DNA of 64,000 nucleotides from Mucilaginibacter sp. SG564 (GCF_013149275.1 NZ_JABGNA010000002.1:186001-250000); one strand, 5' to 3'. Numbered from the stretch's first letter, positions 23,987-33,804 are shown. Notes: generated by a model from the letters alone, not told the origin. Made by a program: numbers and translations.

Positions 23987-25267
23987 ATGAACAATCTGCC
24001 GCCTTTAGCCGAACGTATGCGCCCGGGATCGCTCGACGATTATGTGGGGCAAAAACACCTTGTAGGGCCGGGCGCGGTTCTTCGTAAAGCCATTGAATCG
24101 GGCTCGCTGCCTTCCATGTTATTCTGGGGGCCTCCGGGGGTTGGTAAAACTACTTTAGCTTATATCATTTCGCAGTCGCTCTACCGGCCGTTCTTCTCTT
24201 TGAGCGCTATCAACTCTGGTGTAAAAGATGTAAGGGAAGTGATTGAAAAAGCATCACAGCTTAAGGAATTGGGTGAAACATTACCTGTATTATTTATTGA
24301 TGAGATCCACCGTTTTTCCAAATCTCAGCAAGATTCTTTGTTAGGTGCCGTAGAGCGGGGTATTGTAACACTCATCGGTGCTACTACCGAAAATCCTTCG
24401 TTCGAGGTGATCTCCGCTTTGCTTTCGCGCTGCCAGGTGTATATCCTGCAACCGCTGGCAGAGGAAGATCTGCTCAACCTGCTGGATAAGGCCATGAAAG
24501 AGGATGTAGTGCTCAAGGATAAAAAGATCGTGATCGAAGAGCATGAAGCCCTGCTCCGCCTTTCCGGCGGCGATGCCCGTAAGCTGCTCAATATATTTGA
24601 GCTGCTCATCAATGCCTTTGATACGCCAGAGATAGTTTTAACCAACGAGGTGGTGCTGGAACACGTACAGCAAAACATGGCCCTGTATGATAAAACCGGC
24701 GAGCAGCATTATGATATTATTTCGGCTTTTATCAAATCCATGCGGGGATCTGACCCGAATGGCGCCGTATACTGGCTGGCTCGTATGATCGTGGGCGGCG
24801 AAGACCCTTTGTTTATCGCCCGGCGTATGCTCATCCTGGCATCGGAAGATATTGGCAATGCCAATCCCAATGCCCTGTTACTGGCTCAAAGCTGTTTTGA
24901 GGCGGTTAACAAGATCGGCATGCCTGAGTCGCAACTGATATTATCGCAAACGGCTATTTACCTGGCAACATCGGCCAAAAGTAATTCGGCCACAACAGCT
25001 ATCGGCGCGGCTATAGCATTGGTACGCCAAACCGGCGATCTGCCCGTTCCATTGCATCTGCGTAACGCCCCAACAAAATTCATGAAGAATATAGGCTACG
25101 GTAAAGACTATAAATATGCCCATAGCTACGAGGGCAATTTTACCGATCTGGATTTTTTACCTGATGCTATCCGCGGCGCGCAAATTTACCAACCCGGCAA
25201 CAACGCCAAAGAAAATGAATCAAAAGAAAAACTCAGAAAACTCTGGGGCGATAGATATAAATATTAG
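23987..25267 (+). CDS. rarA: Replication-associated recombination protein A (AAA ATPase)
   Basis: 426 residues. Starts MNNLPPLAERMRPGSLDDYV, as usual for RarA/MgsA. Walker A GPPGVGKT (48-55), Walker B LFIDEIHRF, sensor 1 GATTENPSFE, then the helical lid and the C-terminal tetramerisation domain (RMLILASEDIGNANP, NAPTKFMKNIGYGKDYKY). Acts at stalled replication forks and DNA ends. Plus strand, divergent from the glycosylase with a palindromic repeat in the gap. Confidence 0.95.
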   Translation: MNNLPPLAERMRPGSLDDYVGQKHLVGPGAVLRKAIESGSLPSMLFWGPPGVGKTTLAYIISQSLYRPFFSLSAINSGVKDVREVIEKASQLKELGETLPVLFIDEIHRFSKSQQDSLLGAVERGIVTLIGATTENPSFEVISALLSRCQVYILQPLAEEDLLNLLDKAMKEDVVLKDKKIVIEEHEALLRLSGGDARKLLNIFELLINAFDTPEIVLTNEVVLEHVQQNMALYDKTGEQHYDIISAFIKSMRGSDPNGAVYWLARMIVGGEDPLFIARRMLILASEDIGNANPNALLLAQSCFEAVNKIGMPESQLILSQTAIYLATSAKSNSATTAIGAAIALVRQTGDLPVPLHLRNAPTKFMKNIGYGKDYKYAHSYEGNFTDLDFLPDAIRGAQIYQPGNNAKENESKEKLRKLWGDRYKY

Positions 25268-25351
25268 TTTGGAGAATCAAGACCGGAGGAAAAAACAATT
25301 GATCGGCTTTTTTGTCCTGATTCCTGACTCTTAATGTCTTGGTTCTCTAGT

Positions 25352-25702
25352 TTACTCGTCTTTGATAAAGAAAAACCTGGATGCGTTTTCGTCACCCCAA
25401 ATTTTTACACCTCCCGCGGTAACCAGCTTCCAGCCATTCTTATAATAGGGTTGTAATAATTGCATGATTTGGGCTTCATGAGCTGCATCCATGTCTTTCA
25501 CTTTAACCTTGAGGCTAAACTCCACGTATTTCTGAACCTGTGCCGTATCATCCCTGGTAATAAACATATTCGGGACACGTCCCCTCCCAGAAAATGTTTC
25601 CATAATGGTGATGGTCATATGTTTGGCTTTGCCATTTTTCTGCGCAAAGGCATGATAAACCGAACCAATAATCAATATCGGGATCAGAATTGCTGTTTTC
25701 AT
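25352..25702 (-). CDS. Secreted hypothetical protein, 116 aa
   Basis: Signal peptide (MKTAILIPILIIGSVYHAFA) then a ~95-residue alpha/beta domain with MTITIMETF, VEFSLKVKVKDMDA and a C-terminal NGWKLVTAGGVKIWG. I do not recognise the family. Likely periplasmic. Convergent with rarA; the 84-bp gap has a GATTCCTGACTCTTAATGTC pyrimidine-rich word but no clear terminator. Confidence 0.7.
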   Translation of the reverse strand: MKTAILIPILIIGSVYHAFAQKNGKAKHMTITIMETFSGRGRVPNMFITRDDTAQVQKYVEFSLKVKVKDMDAAHEAQIMQLLQPYYKNGWKLVTAGGVKIWGDENASRFFFIKDE

Positions 25703-25861
25703 AAGTTAAATTGAGTTGTTGTTTAATTGATAGACTCATTCTTTGGTTTTGGTTTAACACACTTATAATTAATACTTTAAAAGCATTTATGTACTTCTTT
25801 CGAAAGTAAATAAATGCTTTTTTCTCCTTCTTGATTCCTGCCTCTTATCTCTTGCCTCTAA

Positions 25862-25869
25862 TAATTTTG
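25862..25869 (+). promoter_or_regulatory. -7 box (TAATTTTG) before the ABC permease
   Basis: Exact match to the Bacteroidetes TAnnTTTG box, 39 bp before the ATG at 25909, directly preceded by a CTTGATTCCTG/CTCTTATCTC-type tract. No TTTG was found at the usual -33 spacing. Confidence 0.45.
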
Positions 25870-25908
25870 TATATTGAGCCCATACTTCACCTAATACTTT
25901 AAACACTC

Positions 25909-27384
25909 ATGATATCTACTTTCATCAGGCATGAATTAAAAGCTTTCTGGCGATCAAAAAACACGGGTAAAAGTATAGCTGTACGCATAGTGATGATCTT
26001 CTTGATCCTTTACCTCTTTGGCTGCATATTGCTGGCCGGAATTGGCATGGATAAGATACTGGAAATTGCATTCCCTAATGACGACCTGGTAAAATCATTT
26101 TGCGGTATCGTTCTTATTTATTTTTTGTTTGATCTGTTTATGCGCCTGCAGTTGCAAGAGCTGCCCACCCTTAGAGTACAGCCGTACTTGCATTTGCCCA
26201 TCAAAAGGAATACACTCGTTGGCTATCTGGCTATTACCGCCGTTTTTTCCATGTTCAATTTGTGGCCTTTCCTATTGTTTTTACCTTTTATCTTTAAAAT
26301 AATAGCTCCGGATTCAGGCATTATAGTGGCATTGGCATTTGTTGTGGCAATTATAGGGATCTCGGTTTTCAATAACTACCTGGCCTTATATTTAAAAAGA
26401 AAATCAAACCTGAACGGCTGGATATTTTTGATAACCGCAGCTGTTTTGATATTGATCGTTATTGCCGATTTCTGGTGGCATTTTTATTCACTGCACAATA
26501 TATCTTACGCATTTTTTGGCCGTTTGCTTACTATGCCGATACTGGCCATCATACCAGCACTGCTGGGTATAGTGATGTACTATTTTAACTTTTTGTATCT
26601 CAAACAAAATCTTTATCTCGAAACCCTCACAGCCCGTAAAGTAAAAATATACAAAAGCAATACCGATATTCCATTCTTATCTCGCTTTGGCACCATAGGT
26701 GATCTTGCGGCCAATGAAATTAAACTGGTATTCCGCAATAAACGATCAAGATCGTCATTGATCATCGGTTTGTTTTTTATGTTTTACGGGCTTATTTTTT
26801 ATACCAATAAAAGCCTTGGCCAGGGTTGGTACCTTTTTGCGGGTATGTATATGACGGGAGCATTTGTAGTTAATTACGGGCAGTTTATGTTTGGCTGGCA
26901 GGCTTCACACTTTGATGGTATCCTGGTAAGCAAAATAAACTTCAGCGATTTCGTAAAAGCTAAATATCTGTTGTTTACTACTGTATCTGCAATATCATTT
27001 GTACTCACCATACCATACGTTTATTTTGGCTGGCATGTTTTGCTGGTGCATTTTGTAATGTGCGTGTGGAATATTGGCGTAACAACTACTATTGTATTGT
27101 TTTTTGCCAATCGCAACTTTAAACGTATCGACCTGTCTAAAAGCGGCACTATGAATTGGGAAGGCGTTGGCGCCAGTCAGCTTTTGTTAACGCTGCCCCT
27201 TATATTAACGCCGTACATTATTTATACGCCCTTTGCTGTTTTCAAACATCCGGATATTGGCCTGGCCTTATTGGCGGTAACAGGCTTTATAGCCATACTA
27301 ACCCGTAATTATTGGATTAAACAACTGGAGGCCGACTACTACTCTAAAAGATACCGGATAGCCGAAGGCTTCAGAAACAAATAA
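25909..27384 (+). CDS. ABC-type exporter permease, DUF5687 family
   Basis: 491 residues, an integral membrane protein with about twelve hydrophobic segments (first at ~23-45, then ~62-80, ~105-125, ~130-155, and so on). N-terminal FIRHELKAFWRSKN and the mid-protein cytoplasmic patch DLAANEIKLVFRNKRSRSS match DUF5687 permeases of Bacteroidetes. The ATPase follows after 1 bp, so the two form an exporter of unknown cargo, probably homodimeric with two ATPase copies. No substrate-binding protein is present. Confidence 0.85.
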   Translation: MISTFIRHELKAFWRSKNTGKSIAVRIVMIFLILYLFGCILLAGIGMDKILEIAFPNDDLVKSFCGIVLIYFLFDLFMRLQLQELPTLRVQPYLHLPIKRNTLVGYLAITAVFSMFNLWPFLLFLPFIFKIIAPDSGIIVALAFVVAIIGISVFNNYLALYLKRKSNLNGWIFLITAAVLILIVIADFWWHFYSLHNISYAFFGRLLTMPILAIIPALLGIVMYYFNFLYLKQNLYLETLTARKVKIYKSNTDIPFLSRFGTIGDLAANEIKLVFRNKRSRSSLIIGLFFMFYGLIFYTNKSLGQGWYLFAGMYMTGAFVVNYGQFMFGWQASHFDGILVSKINFSDFVKAKYLLFTTVSAISFVLTIPYVYFGWHVLLVHFVMCVWNIGVTTTIVLFFANRNFKRIDLSKSGTMNWEGVGASQLLLTLPLILTPYIIYTPFAVFKHPDIGLALLAVTGFIAILTRNYWIKQLEADYYSKRYRIAEGFRNK

Positions 27385-27385
27385 T

Positions 27386-28135
27386 ATGATCGAGATCAAG
27401 AACCTGAAAAAAATATACGGCAACGTTACTGTTGTTGATATCCCTCACCTATCTATTGCCAAAGGCGAAAGTGTTGGCCTGGTTGGCAATAATGGTGCAG
27501 GCAAAACTACGCTGTTCCGTATGATCCTGGACCTGATATTGCCCGAAAGCGGTGAAATAACATCCAATGGCGAGATAGTTGCCGGGCATGAGCATTGGAA
27601 AGCTTATACCGCATCATACCTGGATGAGGGCTTTTTGATAGAATACCTTACTCCAGAAGAGTACCTGTATTTTATTGGTGGCCTGCACCAGCAAAGCCGG
27701 GCTCAGGTTGATGAAACGCTGACTGCTTTAGGCGATTTTTTTAATGGCGAAATATTAAACCGCGGCAAATACATCCGTGACCTATCCAAAGGTAACCAAT
27801 GCAAAGTGGGCGTGGCATCATGCCTGCTGCAAAACCCGCAATTATTGATGCTGGATGAACCTTTTGCTAATATCGACCCCAGCACACAGTTCAGGCTGAA
27901 AAATATGCTGAAGGATGCCAACAAAAGCAAAGGTGTTACCACCATTGTATCCAGCCATGATTTGAACCACATCACCGATGTATGCGACCGCATCCTGTTG
28001 ATGGAAAAAGGCGTGATCATTAAAGACATCGCCACCAGTTCATCAACACTAAGCGAGCTGGAAGATTATTTTGGTGTGGGGCAAACTGTGGGTGCGACGC
28101 CGGTTGTTAAAATTGACGAAGAAGAAAATCATTAA
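27386..28135 (+). CDS. ABC transporter ATP-binding protein
   Basis: 249 residues. Walker A GNNGAGKTT (34-42), Walker B LLMLDEPF (~152-159) and switch histidine in VSSHDL. The signature is LSKGNQ (133-138) rather than LSGGQ, a variation typical of ATPases paired with this type of permease. A short C-terminal tail follows the domain. It energises the DUF5687 permease, 1 bp upstream. Confidence 0.92.
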   Translation: MIEIKNLKKIYGNVTVVDIPHLSIAKGESVGLVGNNGAGKTTLFRMILDLILPESGEITSNGEIVAGHEHWKAYTASYLDEGFLIEYLTPEEYLYFIGGLHQQSRAQVDETLTALGDFFNGEILNRGKYIRDLSKGNQCKVGVASCLLQNPQLLMLDEPFANIDPSTQFRLKNMLKDANKSKGVTTIVSSHDLNHITDVCDRILLMEKGVIIKDIATSSSTLSELEDYFGVGQTVGATPVVKIDEEENH

Positions 28136-28143
28136 AAGAAAAT

Positions 28144-28248
28144 TTGTCATCCTGAGGAACGAAGGATCTATTCAACATTATGCATAGTTGAATAATAGAT
28201 TTTTCACTACGTTCAAGAGATCGTTCTTCACTACGTTCAGAATGACAA
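28144..28248. repeat. TTGTCATCCTGAGG...AGAATGACAA repeat
   Basis: 105-bp element with 7-bp perfect terminal inverted repeats and CACTACGTTCA repeated twice inside (28205-28215 and 28229-28239). Related copies occur at 58135 and 58457. It lies between the convergent ABC ATPase and TlpA-like genes. Confidence 0.75.
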
Positions 28249-28257
28249 GTTTTATAT

Positions 28258-29502
28258 TTATTTAGAAGCCTCTGCCTTTTCAGCCAGCAAATCATTCGTC
28301 AGTTTTTCAAACTCACTGATAAACTCGGTATAATATTCGCCGGTGCCTGGGCCGCTAAAACCGGTATGGATCTTGCGTACATCGCCACTTTTGTCAATAA
28401 TAATGGTGGTGGGGAAACCCACTACTTTGGCCAGCATGGGCAGGCTCTTGGCGGTTTCCACCTTGTTACTGGTGTATCCGGTTATCAGTAAAGGGTAAGG
28501 CACATTGAACCTGTTTTTTACCTGCTGTAAAGCCTTTTTTGATTTTTCGAAATCATTGGTGCGCTCGTAAGCTAAGCCAATAACTTCTACACCTTTGGGT
28601 CGAAATTTTTTGTAATAGTTTACCATGTAGGCTGTTTCGTCCATACAATTTGGGCACCAGGAACCCAGTATCTGCACAATCACCACTTTATTTTTGTAAC
28701 GGGCATCCTGAAGCGAAACTTCCTTGCCATTCATGTCCTTAAAGGTGAAATCTATTTTCTTGTAGCCAGGCTTTAGCGCGGTAAGCGAATAAGCATCGGG
28801 GAGTTTGGCGTTAGCATCTTTTACGGCTGTCCAGGCTTGTACTGATCCTACACTTACAAATTTGCCATCGGTTATGGTTTGCGCATCTTTAACTGTTGCC
28901 GTAAAGGTGTAAGCATGCCCACCGTCAAAGCAGGATAGCAATAATTGATTGCCCGATACCGATCCTTCCAAAAAGCGGTAATCGCCGGTGGTGGTTAAAA
29001 ATGTACCGGTAAGCTTGTTGCCAGTTTGCTTAAACTCGCCAACGGTGGTATCGGCTCTTTCACCCTCACCAATCACCGCCGACCAGCGACCGCTAATATC
29101 AAAGGTTGGTTTTTCGGGACTTGACGTAAAGCGCCATGAGGTATTTGGCTCGGCCGAAAATTCGATCAATGCATCGCGCTCACCTAAATGCCGTACCCAA
29201 TTTCCTTTTAAATTGCCAGCCTCCACTTTCAGTTTAAATTCCGAATCAAACAGGGGCATGTGGATAAATACCGAGTCGCCTTTGCTGCTTACATCGGTTA
29301 CTTTTAATCGCTCGGAACTGTTGAGTACAAACAGTTCCTGCTTGCCAGCATTATCTTTCACTTCAAAGTTGAAGGGGATATCTATACCTGATTTTGATTT
29401 AAGTGCGCCGCGCCACACCCCTGTTTTAAGTTTGGTTTGCGCGTTTGATGCCTGTAAAATTAAAACGAAGATCAGTGCCGTGATGATCGATTTATAATTC
29501 AT
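28258..29502 (-). CDS. TlpA family thiol-disulfide reductase with N-terminal extension
   Basis: 414 residues. Signal peptide (MNYKSIITALIFVLILQASNA), a ~220-residue beta-rich region with two repeats of lipocalin-like character (GVWRGALKSKSGI... and GRWSAVIGEGE...), then a thioredoxin domain with WCPNC (Cys283/Cys286) and FPTTIIID. Periplasmic thiol-disulfide exchange, perhaps for maturation of envelope proteins. The N-terminal part is common in Bacteroidetes TlpA-like proteins but of unknown function. Monocistronic. Confidence 0.9.
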   Translation of the reverse strand: MNYKSIITALIFVLILQASNAQTKLKTGVWRGALKSKSGIDIPFNFEVKDNAGKQELFVLNSSERLKVTDVSSKGDSVFIHMPLFDSEFKLKVEAGNLKGNWVRHLGERDALIEFSAEPNTSWRFTSSPEKPTFDISGRWSAVIGEGERADTTVGEFKQTGNKLTGTFLTTTGDYRFLEGSVSGNQLLLSCFDGGHAYTFTATVKDAQTITDGKFVSVGSVQAWTAVKDANAKLPDAYSLTALKPGYKKIDFTFKDMNGKEVSLQDARYKNKVVIVQILGSWCPNCMDETAYMVNYYKKFRPKGVEVIGLAYERTNDFEKSKKALQQVKNRFNVPYPLLITGYTSNKVETAKSLPMLAKVVGFPTTIIIDKSGDVRKIHTGFSGPGTGEYYTEFISEFEKLTNDLLAEKAEASK

Positions 29503-29618
29503 TTTTTAAAATAGTCTACTAAGTTGATATACTTTGTCAAAAGTATGAAAACATGGCAACTATTTCAAAACTATTTAGGCTCACACACGTTTGAACATGT
29601 AACAAAAACATATAAAAA

Positions 29619-29698
29619 GGGTGTCACCCTAAGCGCCGTCGAAGGGTAGAGCACAGAGACTTACCCACCATGCTTCGACGGAGCTCAGCATGACACCC
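29619..29698. repeat. GGGTGTCA...TGACACCC repeat
   Basis: 80-bp element with perfect 8-bp ends and an internal inverted pair around GCGCCGTCGAAGGG and TGCTTCGACGG. It falls in the gap between the TlpA-like and acyl-CoA dehydrogenase genes, both on the minus strand. Confidence 0.7.
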
Positions 29699-29723
29699 AT
29701 ACCGGGCAATCATTTTTTATAAA

Positions 29724-30863
29724 CTATTTCAAAACCCCACGCGATATAACAATACGCTGAATTTCGGATGTACCTTCATAAATCTGGGTGATCTTGGCAT
29801 CCCGCATCAGGCGCTCTACATGATATTCCTTTACAAAGCCATAACCTCCGTGTATCTGCACCGCCTCTGTTGTGGTACGCATAGCTACTTCGGATGCAAA
29901 AAGCTTGGCCATGGAACCGGCCTGTGTATATGATTTGCCATGATCCTTTAACCAGGCTGCTTTAAGACATAATAAGCGGGCCGCTTCAATTTCGGTAGCC
30001 ATATCGGCCAGTTTAAACTGGATGGCCTGCAAATCGGCAATGGTTTTACCAAAAGCTTTACGTTCTTTGGCGTATTGAACGGCCAGCTCATGGGCACCTG
30101 AGGCTATACCTAATGCCTGGGCGGCAATACCAATACGGCCACCCTCCAGGGTGCTCATAGCAAATTTAAACCCGAAGCCTTCATCGCCAATGCGGTTTTC
30201 TTTGGGCACTTTTACATCGGTAAACATGAGGGAATGTGTATCAGATCCGCGAATGCCCATTTTATTTTCTTTGGGGCCTATGGTAAACCCTTCCATACCC
30301 CGCTCAACAATAAGCGCATTAATGCCATGATGCTTTTTAGAAGCATCTGTTTGGGCCATCACAATATAGGTAGATGCGGAATTACCGTTGGTTATCCAGT
30401 TTTTGGTGCCATTAAGCAGGTAATAGTCGCCCATATCAATGGCGGTGGTACGTTGCGAAGTTGCATCCGAGCCGGCTTCCGGTTCCGAAAGGCAGAAAGC
30501 GCCTATCACTTCACCTTTAGCCAGGGGTACCAGGTATTTTTGTTTTTGCGCTTCGGAACCATATTTTTCCAGTCCATAGCAAACCAGGGAGTTATTTACA
30601 GAAACCACTACCGACGCCGACGCGTCGACCTTGGAGAGTTCTTCCATCACCAATACATAGGATATGGCATCCATACCACTCCCACCGTATTGCGGCGAAA
30701 CCATCATTCCTAAAAAGCCCAGCTCTCCCAGTTTTTTTACCTGCTCGGCCGGAAACTTTTGGTGTTCATCGCGTTCTATTACTCCCGGCTTTAATTCTGT
30801 TTGTGCAAAATCGCGGGCCGCCTGGCGTATCATCAGTTGTTCTTCTGTAAATTCGAAATGCAT
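29724..30863 (-). CDS. Acyl-CoA dehydrogenase (short/medium-chain type)
   Basis: 379 residues, standard length. N-terminal helical domain, flavin-binding beta domain with FCLSEPEAGSDA and WITNG, and a C-terminal helical domain with the catalytic glutamate in QIYEGTSEIQRIV. Oxidises short- or medium-chain acyl-CoA to trans-2-enoyl-CoA, passing electrons to ETF. Cytoplasmic. An orphan terminator-like hairpin lies 64-85 bp upstream of its start. Confidence 0.95.
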   Translation of the reverse strand: MHFEFTEEQLMIRQAARDFAQTELKPGVIERDEHQKFPAEQVKKLGELGFLGMMVSPQYGGSGMDAISYVLVMEELSKVDASASVVVSVNNSLVCYGLEKYGSEAQKQKYLVPLAKGEVIGAFCLSEPEAGSDATSQRTTAIDMGDYYLLNGTKNWITNGNSASTYIVMAQTDASKKHHGINALIVERGMEGFTIGPKENKMGIRGSDTHSLMFTDVKVPKENRIGDEGFGFKFAMSTLEGGRIGIAAQALGIASGAHELAVQYAKERKAFGKTIADLQAIQFKLADMATEIEAARLLCLKAAWLKDHGKSYTQAGSMAKLFASEVAMRTTTEAVQIHGGYGFVKEYHVERLMRDAKITQIYEGTSEIQRIVISRGVLK

Positions 30864-31263
30864 AATATTTAAAAAAATAAATATAGCAATTACTATGCAT
30901 GCATAGCAAACTTATTCCATAAAAAAAGAGAGCTTTTTTCAAAGCTCCCTTTCCCCTAATTAATTTAAACTATTGATTAAACCCAAAACAAAGAACAAAA
31001 AATCTCAACTTGGGCGTCTGAGAATTCAAAAAAAGTTTTTCATTGGTAGATGATTTTTTAATTTTTTCACAGATCAAATGCAGGGCGAGTTGTAGTAAAC
31101 AATTTTGTTGCCACAATTTTAAATTTTCGCTAACTTAAACGTCAGTAAATATCTGTTCAGACATATATTATTATCAATATTTTTACGCAATTTTAAATAC
31201 TTATAATTATTTATTTTTTCATAAAGGTAACTTTCCTATTTATAAACCAAGCCGATACCACCT
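30864..31263. other. 400-bp divergent gap with orphan terminator
   Basis: No gene supported. It separates the divergent dehydrogenase and XRE genes. The left end has the minus-strand hairpin at 30927-30948; the rest is AT-rich. An undetected small RNA on the minus strand ending at that hairpin is possible. Confidence 0.5.
30921..30948 (-). terminator. Intrinsic terminator without an upstream gene
   Basis: On the minus strand: 9-bp stem GGGAGCTTT/AAAGCTCTC (30948-30940 with 30935-30927, one mismatch) followed by seven Ts. It stops transcripts running toward the acyl-CoA dehydrogenase, 58 bases before its start codon. Confidence 0.65.
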
Positions 31264-31506
31264 ATGCTACTTACTGATTTTGAATATCTTAACAACTCCG
31301 ACGAAGCCTTTAAGAAAAAAGTAGCGCTGCAAATTAAAAATCTGCGAAGGCAGAATCAGGTAACCCAGGAGAAATTTTTTACCGAAACAAACATCAATAT
31401 AGCTCGCTTAGAATCGGGCAAAATAGATATCAGACTGGATACTTTAAGGAAAGTTTGTTACTATTTTGATGTTTCTTTAGCCGGTTTTTTTCAAGGCATT
31501 TATTAA
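31264..31506 (+). CDS. Small XRE-family helix-turn-helix regulator
   Basis: 80 residues, nearly all one HTH domain: KKVALQIKNLRRQNQVTQEK with a shortened recognition helix (ETNINIARLESGKIDIRLDT) and FDVSLAGFFQ at the end. DNA-binding transcription factor of unknown target. It lies 87 bp before the first M13 peptidase, on the same strand; whether it controls it cannot be told from sequence. Confidence 0.85.
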   Translation: MLLTDFEYLNNSDEAFKKKVALQIKNLRRQNQVTQEKFFTETNINIARLESGKIDIRLDTLRKVCYYFDVSLAGFFQGIY

Positions 31507-31593
31507 ACAGGTATTTTTTTTATTAAATTGCTATTTCAAATTCTATTATTCCATACATCCGTTGTATTTTTTAACATACACACTTAAAAGTTT

Positions 31594-33645
31594 ATGATCA
31601 AAAGAACACTCACTGCGACAGCTATCGCTATTATCTTTGGCATGCTGGCACTTTCGTCTTGTAATGATAAAACCAAGACTTATGCCGATAACGATCCGGT
31701 GTTTAAAAACATGGATACTTCCGTAAAGGCAGGGGACGACTTTTTTAAATACGCCAATGGCGCCTGGCTCAAAAAAAATCCGATACCGGCAGCCTATGCT
31801 TCCTGGGGAATTGGTAATGTGGTAGAAGAGGAATTACGCAACCGCATGAAAAAAATAAATGAGGATGCGCTTAAAGCCGATGCCCCCAAAGGCAGCAATA
31901 CCCAAAAAATAGGCGATTTTTACTACAGCGGCATGGATACCGTTGATATCGAGAAGCAAGGTTTATCGCCCCTCAAAGATGAGCTCTCCAAAATTGACCA
32001 GGTAAAAGATATTAAAGGCTTAATCGAGGAGTTTGCGCACCTGAGTACTATCGGCGTTACTACGCCTTTGGGTACCTATGCCGGTCAGGATGCCAAAAAC
32101 AGTGGTAAGATTGTTTTGCAACTGGGTCAGGATGGTATAGGCCTGCCCGATCGTGATTATTATTTTAATACCGACGCTCATAGCGTTACCTTACGAAATG
32201 ATTACCAGCAAAAACACCTGCCCACACTGTTTAAACTAATTGGTTTGCAAGCTGATGCTGCTACGGTTGCCGCCAAACAAATATATGCCCTTGAAAAGTC
32301 ACTGGCCGATAGCAGCCGCAAACTCGAAGACCTGCGCGACCCTTATCATAATTATAACAAAATGCCGCTTGCCGGCTTAAGTAAGCTGGTACCTGAGGTT
32401 GACTGGAAATCGACATTTGAAAAAATGGACTATAAAAATGTGGATACCGTTATTGTTGGTCAGCCCGAATATGAACGGGCTTTCAGCAAGGCACTCCATG
32501 CCTATAGTATAGACGACTGGAAAAACTATCTCCGCAAAAACCTGGTTTCGGAGTTTGGCCCTTACCTGAGTAAACCTTTTAATGAAGAACTTTTCCGCTT
32601 TTACGGTACTGTTCTTAACGGCAAAAAGGAACAACTGCCCCGCTGGAAACGCGTACTGGATACCGAAAACGGCGTTATGGGCGAAATACTGGGGCAAATA
32701 TTTGTAAAAGAATACTTTCCCGAAAAAACCAAGGAGCGGTATGTGAAACTGGTAGAGGCCATGCGGGCTACTTTTAAAGAACACATTGAAAAGCTGGACT
32801 GGATGGGCCCACAAACCAAAGAAAAAGCCTATTATAAACTGAGCAAGGTAATGCCAAAAGTAGGCTATCCGGATAAATGGAAGGATTTCTCGAACCTGGA
32901 GATTAACCGTGGCCCATATGCTTTAAATGTAATGCGTGCCAATAACTGGTGGCATAAATACAGCGCCGCCAAACTGGGCAAACCGGTTGATCGTACCGAA
33001 TGGGGTATAACACCACAAACCTATAATGCCTATTATAATCCTTCAAACAATGAAATTGTATTGCCTGCCGGCATATTTACTATTCCAGGTGCTAAAGATG
33101 AAAACATTGACGACGCGGTAATATATGGTTATGCAGCAGCCTCCACCATCGGCCATGAGATGACGCATGGCTTTGATGATGAGGGTCGGCAGTTTGATGC
33201 TGAAGGTAATTTAAAAGCATGGTGGCAGCCACAGGATTCGGTGAAGTTTACTCAGCGCGCGCAAATGCTGGTGAACCAGTTTAATGGCTACAGCATTTAC
33301 GGCCTGCATGTGAACGGCAAAGCCACTCAGGGCGAAAACATTGCCGATCTTGGCGGTATTGTAATAGGGCTGGATGCCTTTAAGAAAACCGACCAGTATA
33401 AAGAAGGAAAAACTATTAATGGATTAACCCCGGTGCAACGCTATTTCTTGGGTTATGCCCTGGGTTGGCTCGGGCAGGATCGGCAGGAATCCCTATCCAG
33501 TCAGATACTTACTAATCCGCATGCACCCGGCTTTATGCGCGTAAACGGACCATTTACCGATGTGCCTGAATTTTATGAAGCCTTCCATATCAAAAAAGGC
33601 GATAAAATGTGGCTTGATCCGGATAAGCGCGTGAAGATCTGGTAG
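31594..33645 (+). CDS. M13 (neprilysin-like) metallopeptidase, lipoprotein
   Basis: 683 residues. Lipoprotein signal ending LALSSC (Cys23), N-terminal M13 domain with DDFFKYANGAWLKKNPIPA, and the catalytic domain with HEMTH (521-525), third zinc ligand in ENIADLGG (Glu581) and the C-terminal PEFYEAFHIKKGDKMWLDP. A zinc endopeptidase tethered to a membrane that cleaves short peptides. Paralogue of the next gene (same length, high identity); a tandem duplication. Confidence 0.95.
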   Translation: MIKRTLTATAIAIIFGMLALSSCNDKTKTYADNDPVFKNMDTSVKAGDDFFKYANGAWLKKNPIPAAYASWGIGNVVEEELRNRMKKINEDALKADAPKGSNTQKIGDFYYSGMDTVDIEKQGLSPLKDELSKIDQVKDIKGLIEEFAHLSTIGVTTPLGTYAGQDAKNSGKIVLQLGQDGIGLPDRDYYFNTDAHSVTLRNDYQQKHLPTLFKLIGLQADAATVAAKQIYALEKSLADSSRKLEDLRDPYHNYNKMPLAGLSKLVPEVDWKSTFEKMDYKNVDTVIVGQPEYERAFSKALHAYSIDDWKNYLRKNLVSEFGPYLSKPFNEELFRFYGTVLNGKKEQLPRWKRVLDTENGVMGEILGQIFVKEYFPEKTKERYVKLVEAMRATFKEHIEKLDWMGPQTKEKAYYKLSKVMPKVGYPDKWKDFSNLEINRGPYALNVMRANNWWHKYSAAKLGKPVDRTEWGITPQTYNAYYNPSNNEIVLPAGIFTIPGAKDENIDDAVIYGYAAASTIGHEMTHGFDDEGRQFDAEGNLKAWWQPQDSVKFTQRAQMLVNQFNGYSIYGLHVNGKATQGENIADLGGIVIGLDAFKKTDQYKEGKTINGLTPVQRYFLGYALGWLGQDRQESLSSQILTNPHAPGFMRVNGPFTDVPEFYEAFHIKKGDKMWLDPDKRVKIW

Positions 33646-33655
33646 AAGCCCCCCG

Positions 33656-33726
33656 CCCCCCTAAAGGGGGAGCAATAAAAACACATGTCATTGCGAGGAG
33701 GTACGACGAAGCAATCTCCTCGCAAC
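33656..33726. repeat. CCCCCTAAAGGGGG hairpin and half TGTCATTGCGAG repeat
   Basis: Two short repeat pieces between the M13 genes: a C-run/G-run hairpin at 33656-33670 and a TGTCATTGCGAGGAG...CTCCTCGCAA palindrome (33686-33726). The first is placed to terminate transcription of the first M13 gene. Confidence 0.6.
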
Positions 33727-33796
33727 TGAACGTTAAGTCGAATAATCCCCATCAACACTGTTACAATCAACAGTAAATCAACAGCTTGTTTTTATT

Positions 33797-33804
33797 TAAA
33801 TTTG
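33797..33804 (+). promoter_or_regulatory. -7 box (TAAATTTG) before the second M13 gene
   Basis: Exact TAnnTTTG match ending 21 bp before the ATG at 33826; no -33 TTTG at standard spacing. Suggests the second peptidase has its own promoter. Confidence 0.4.

Noticed and set aside
28107-28295. Minus-strand 62-codon frame
   Set aside because: Encoded entirely by the TGTCATCCTGAGG repeat and the end of neighbouring genes.
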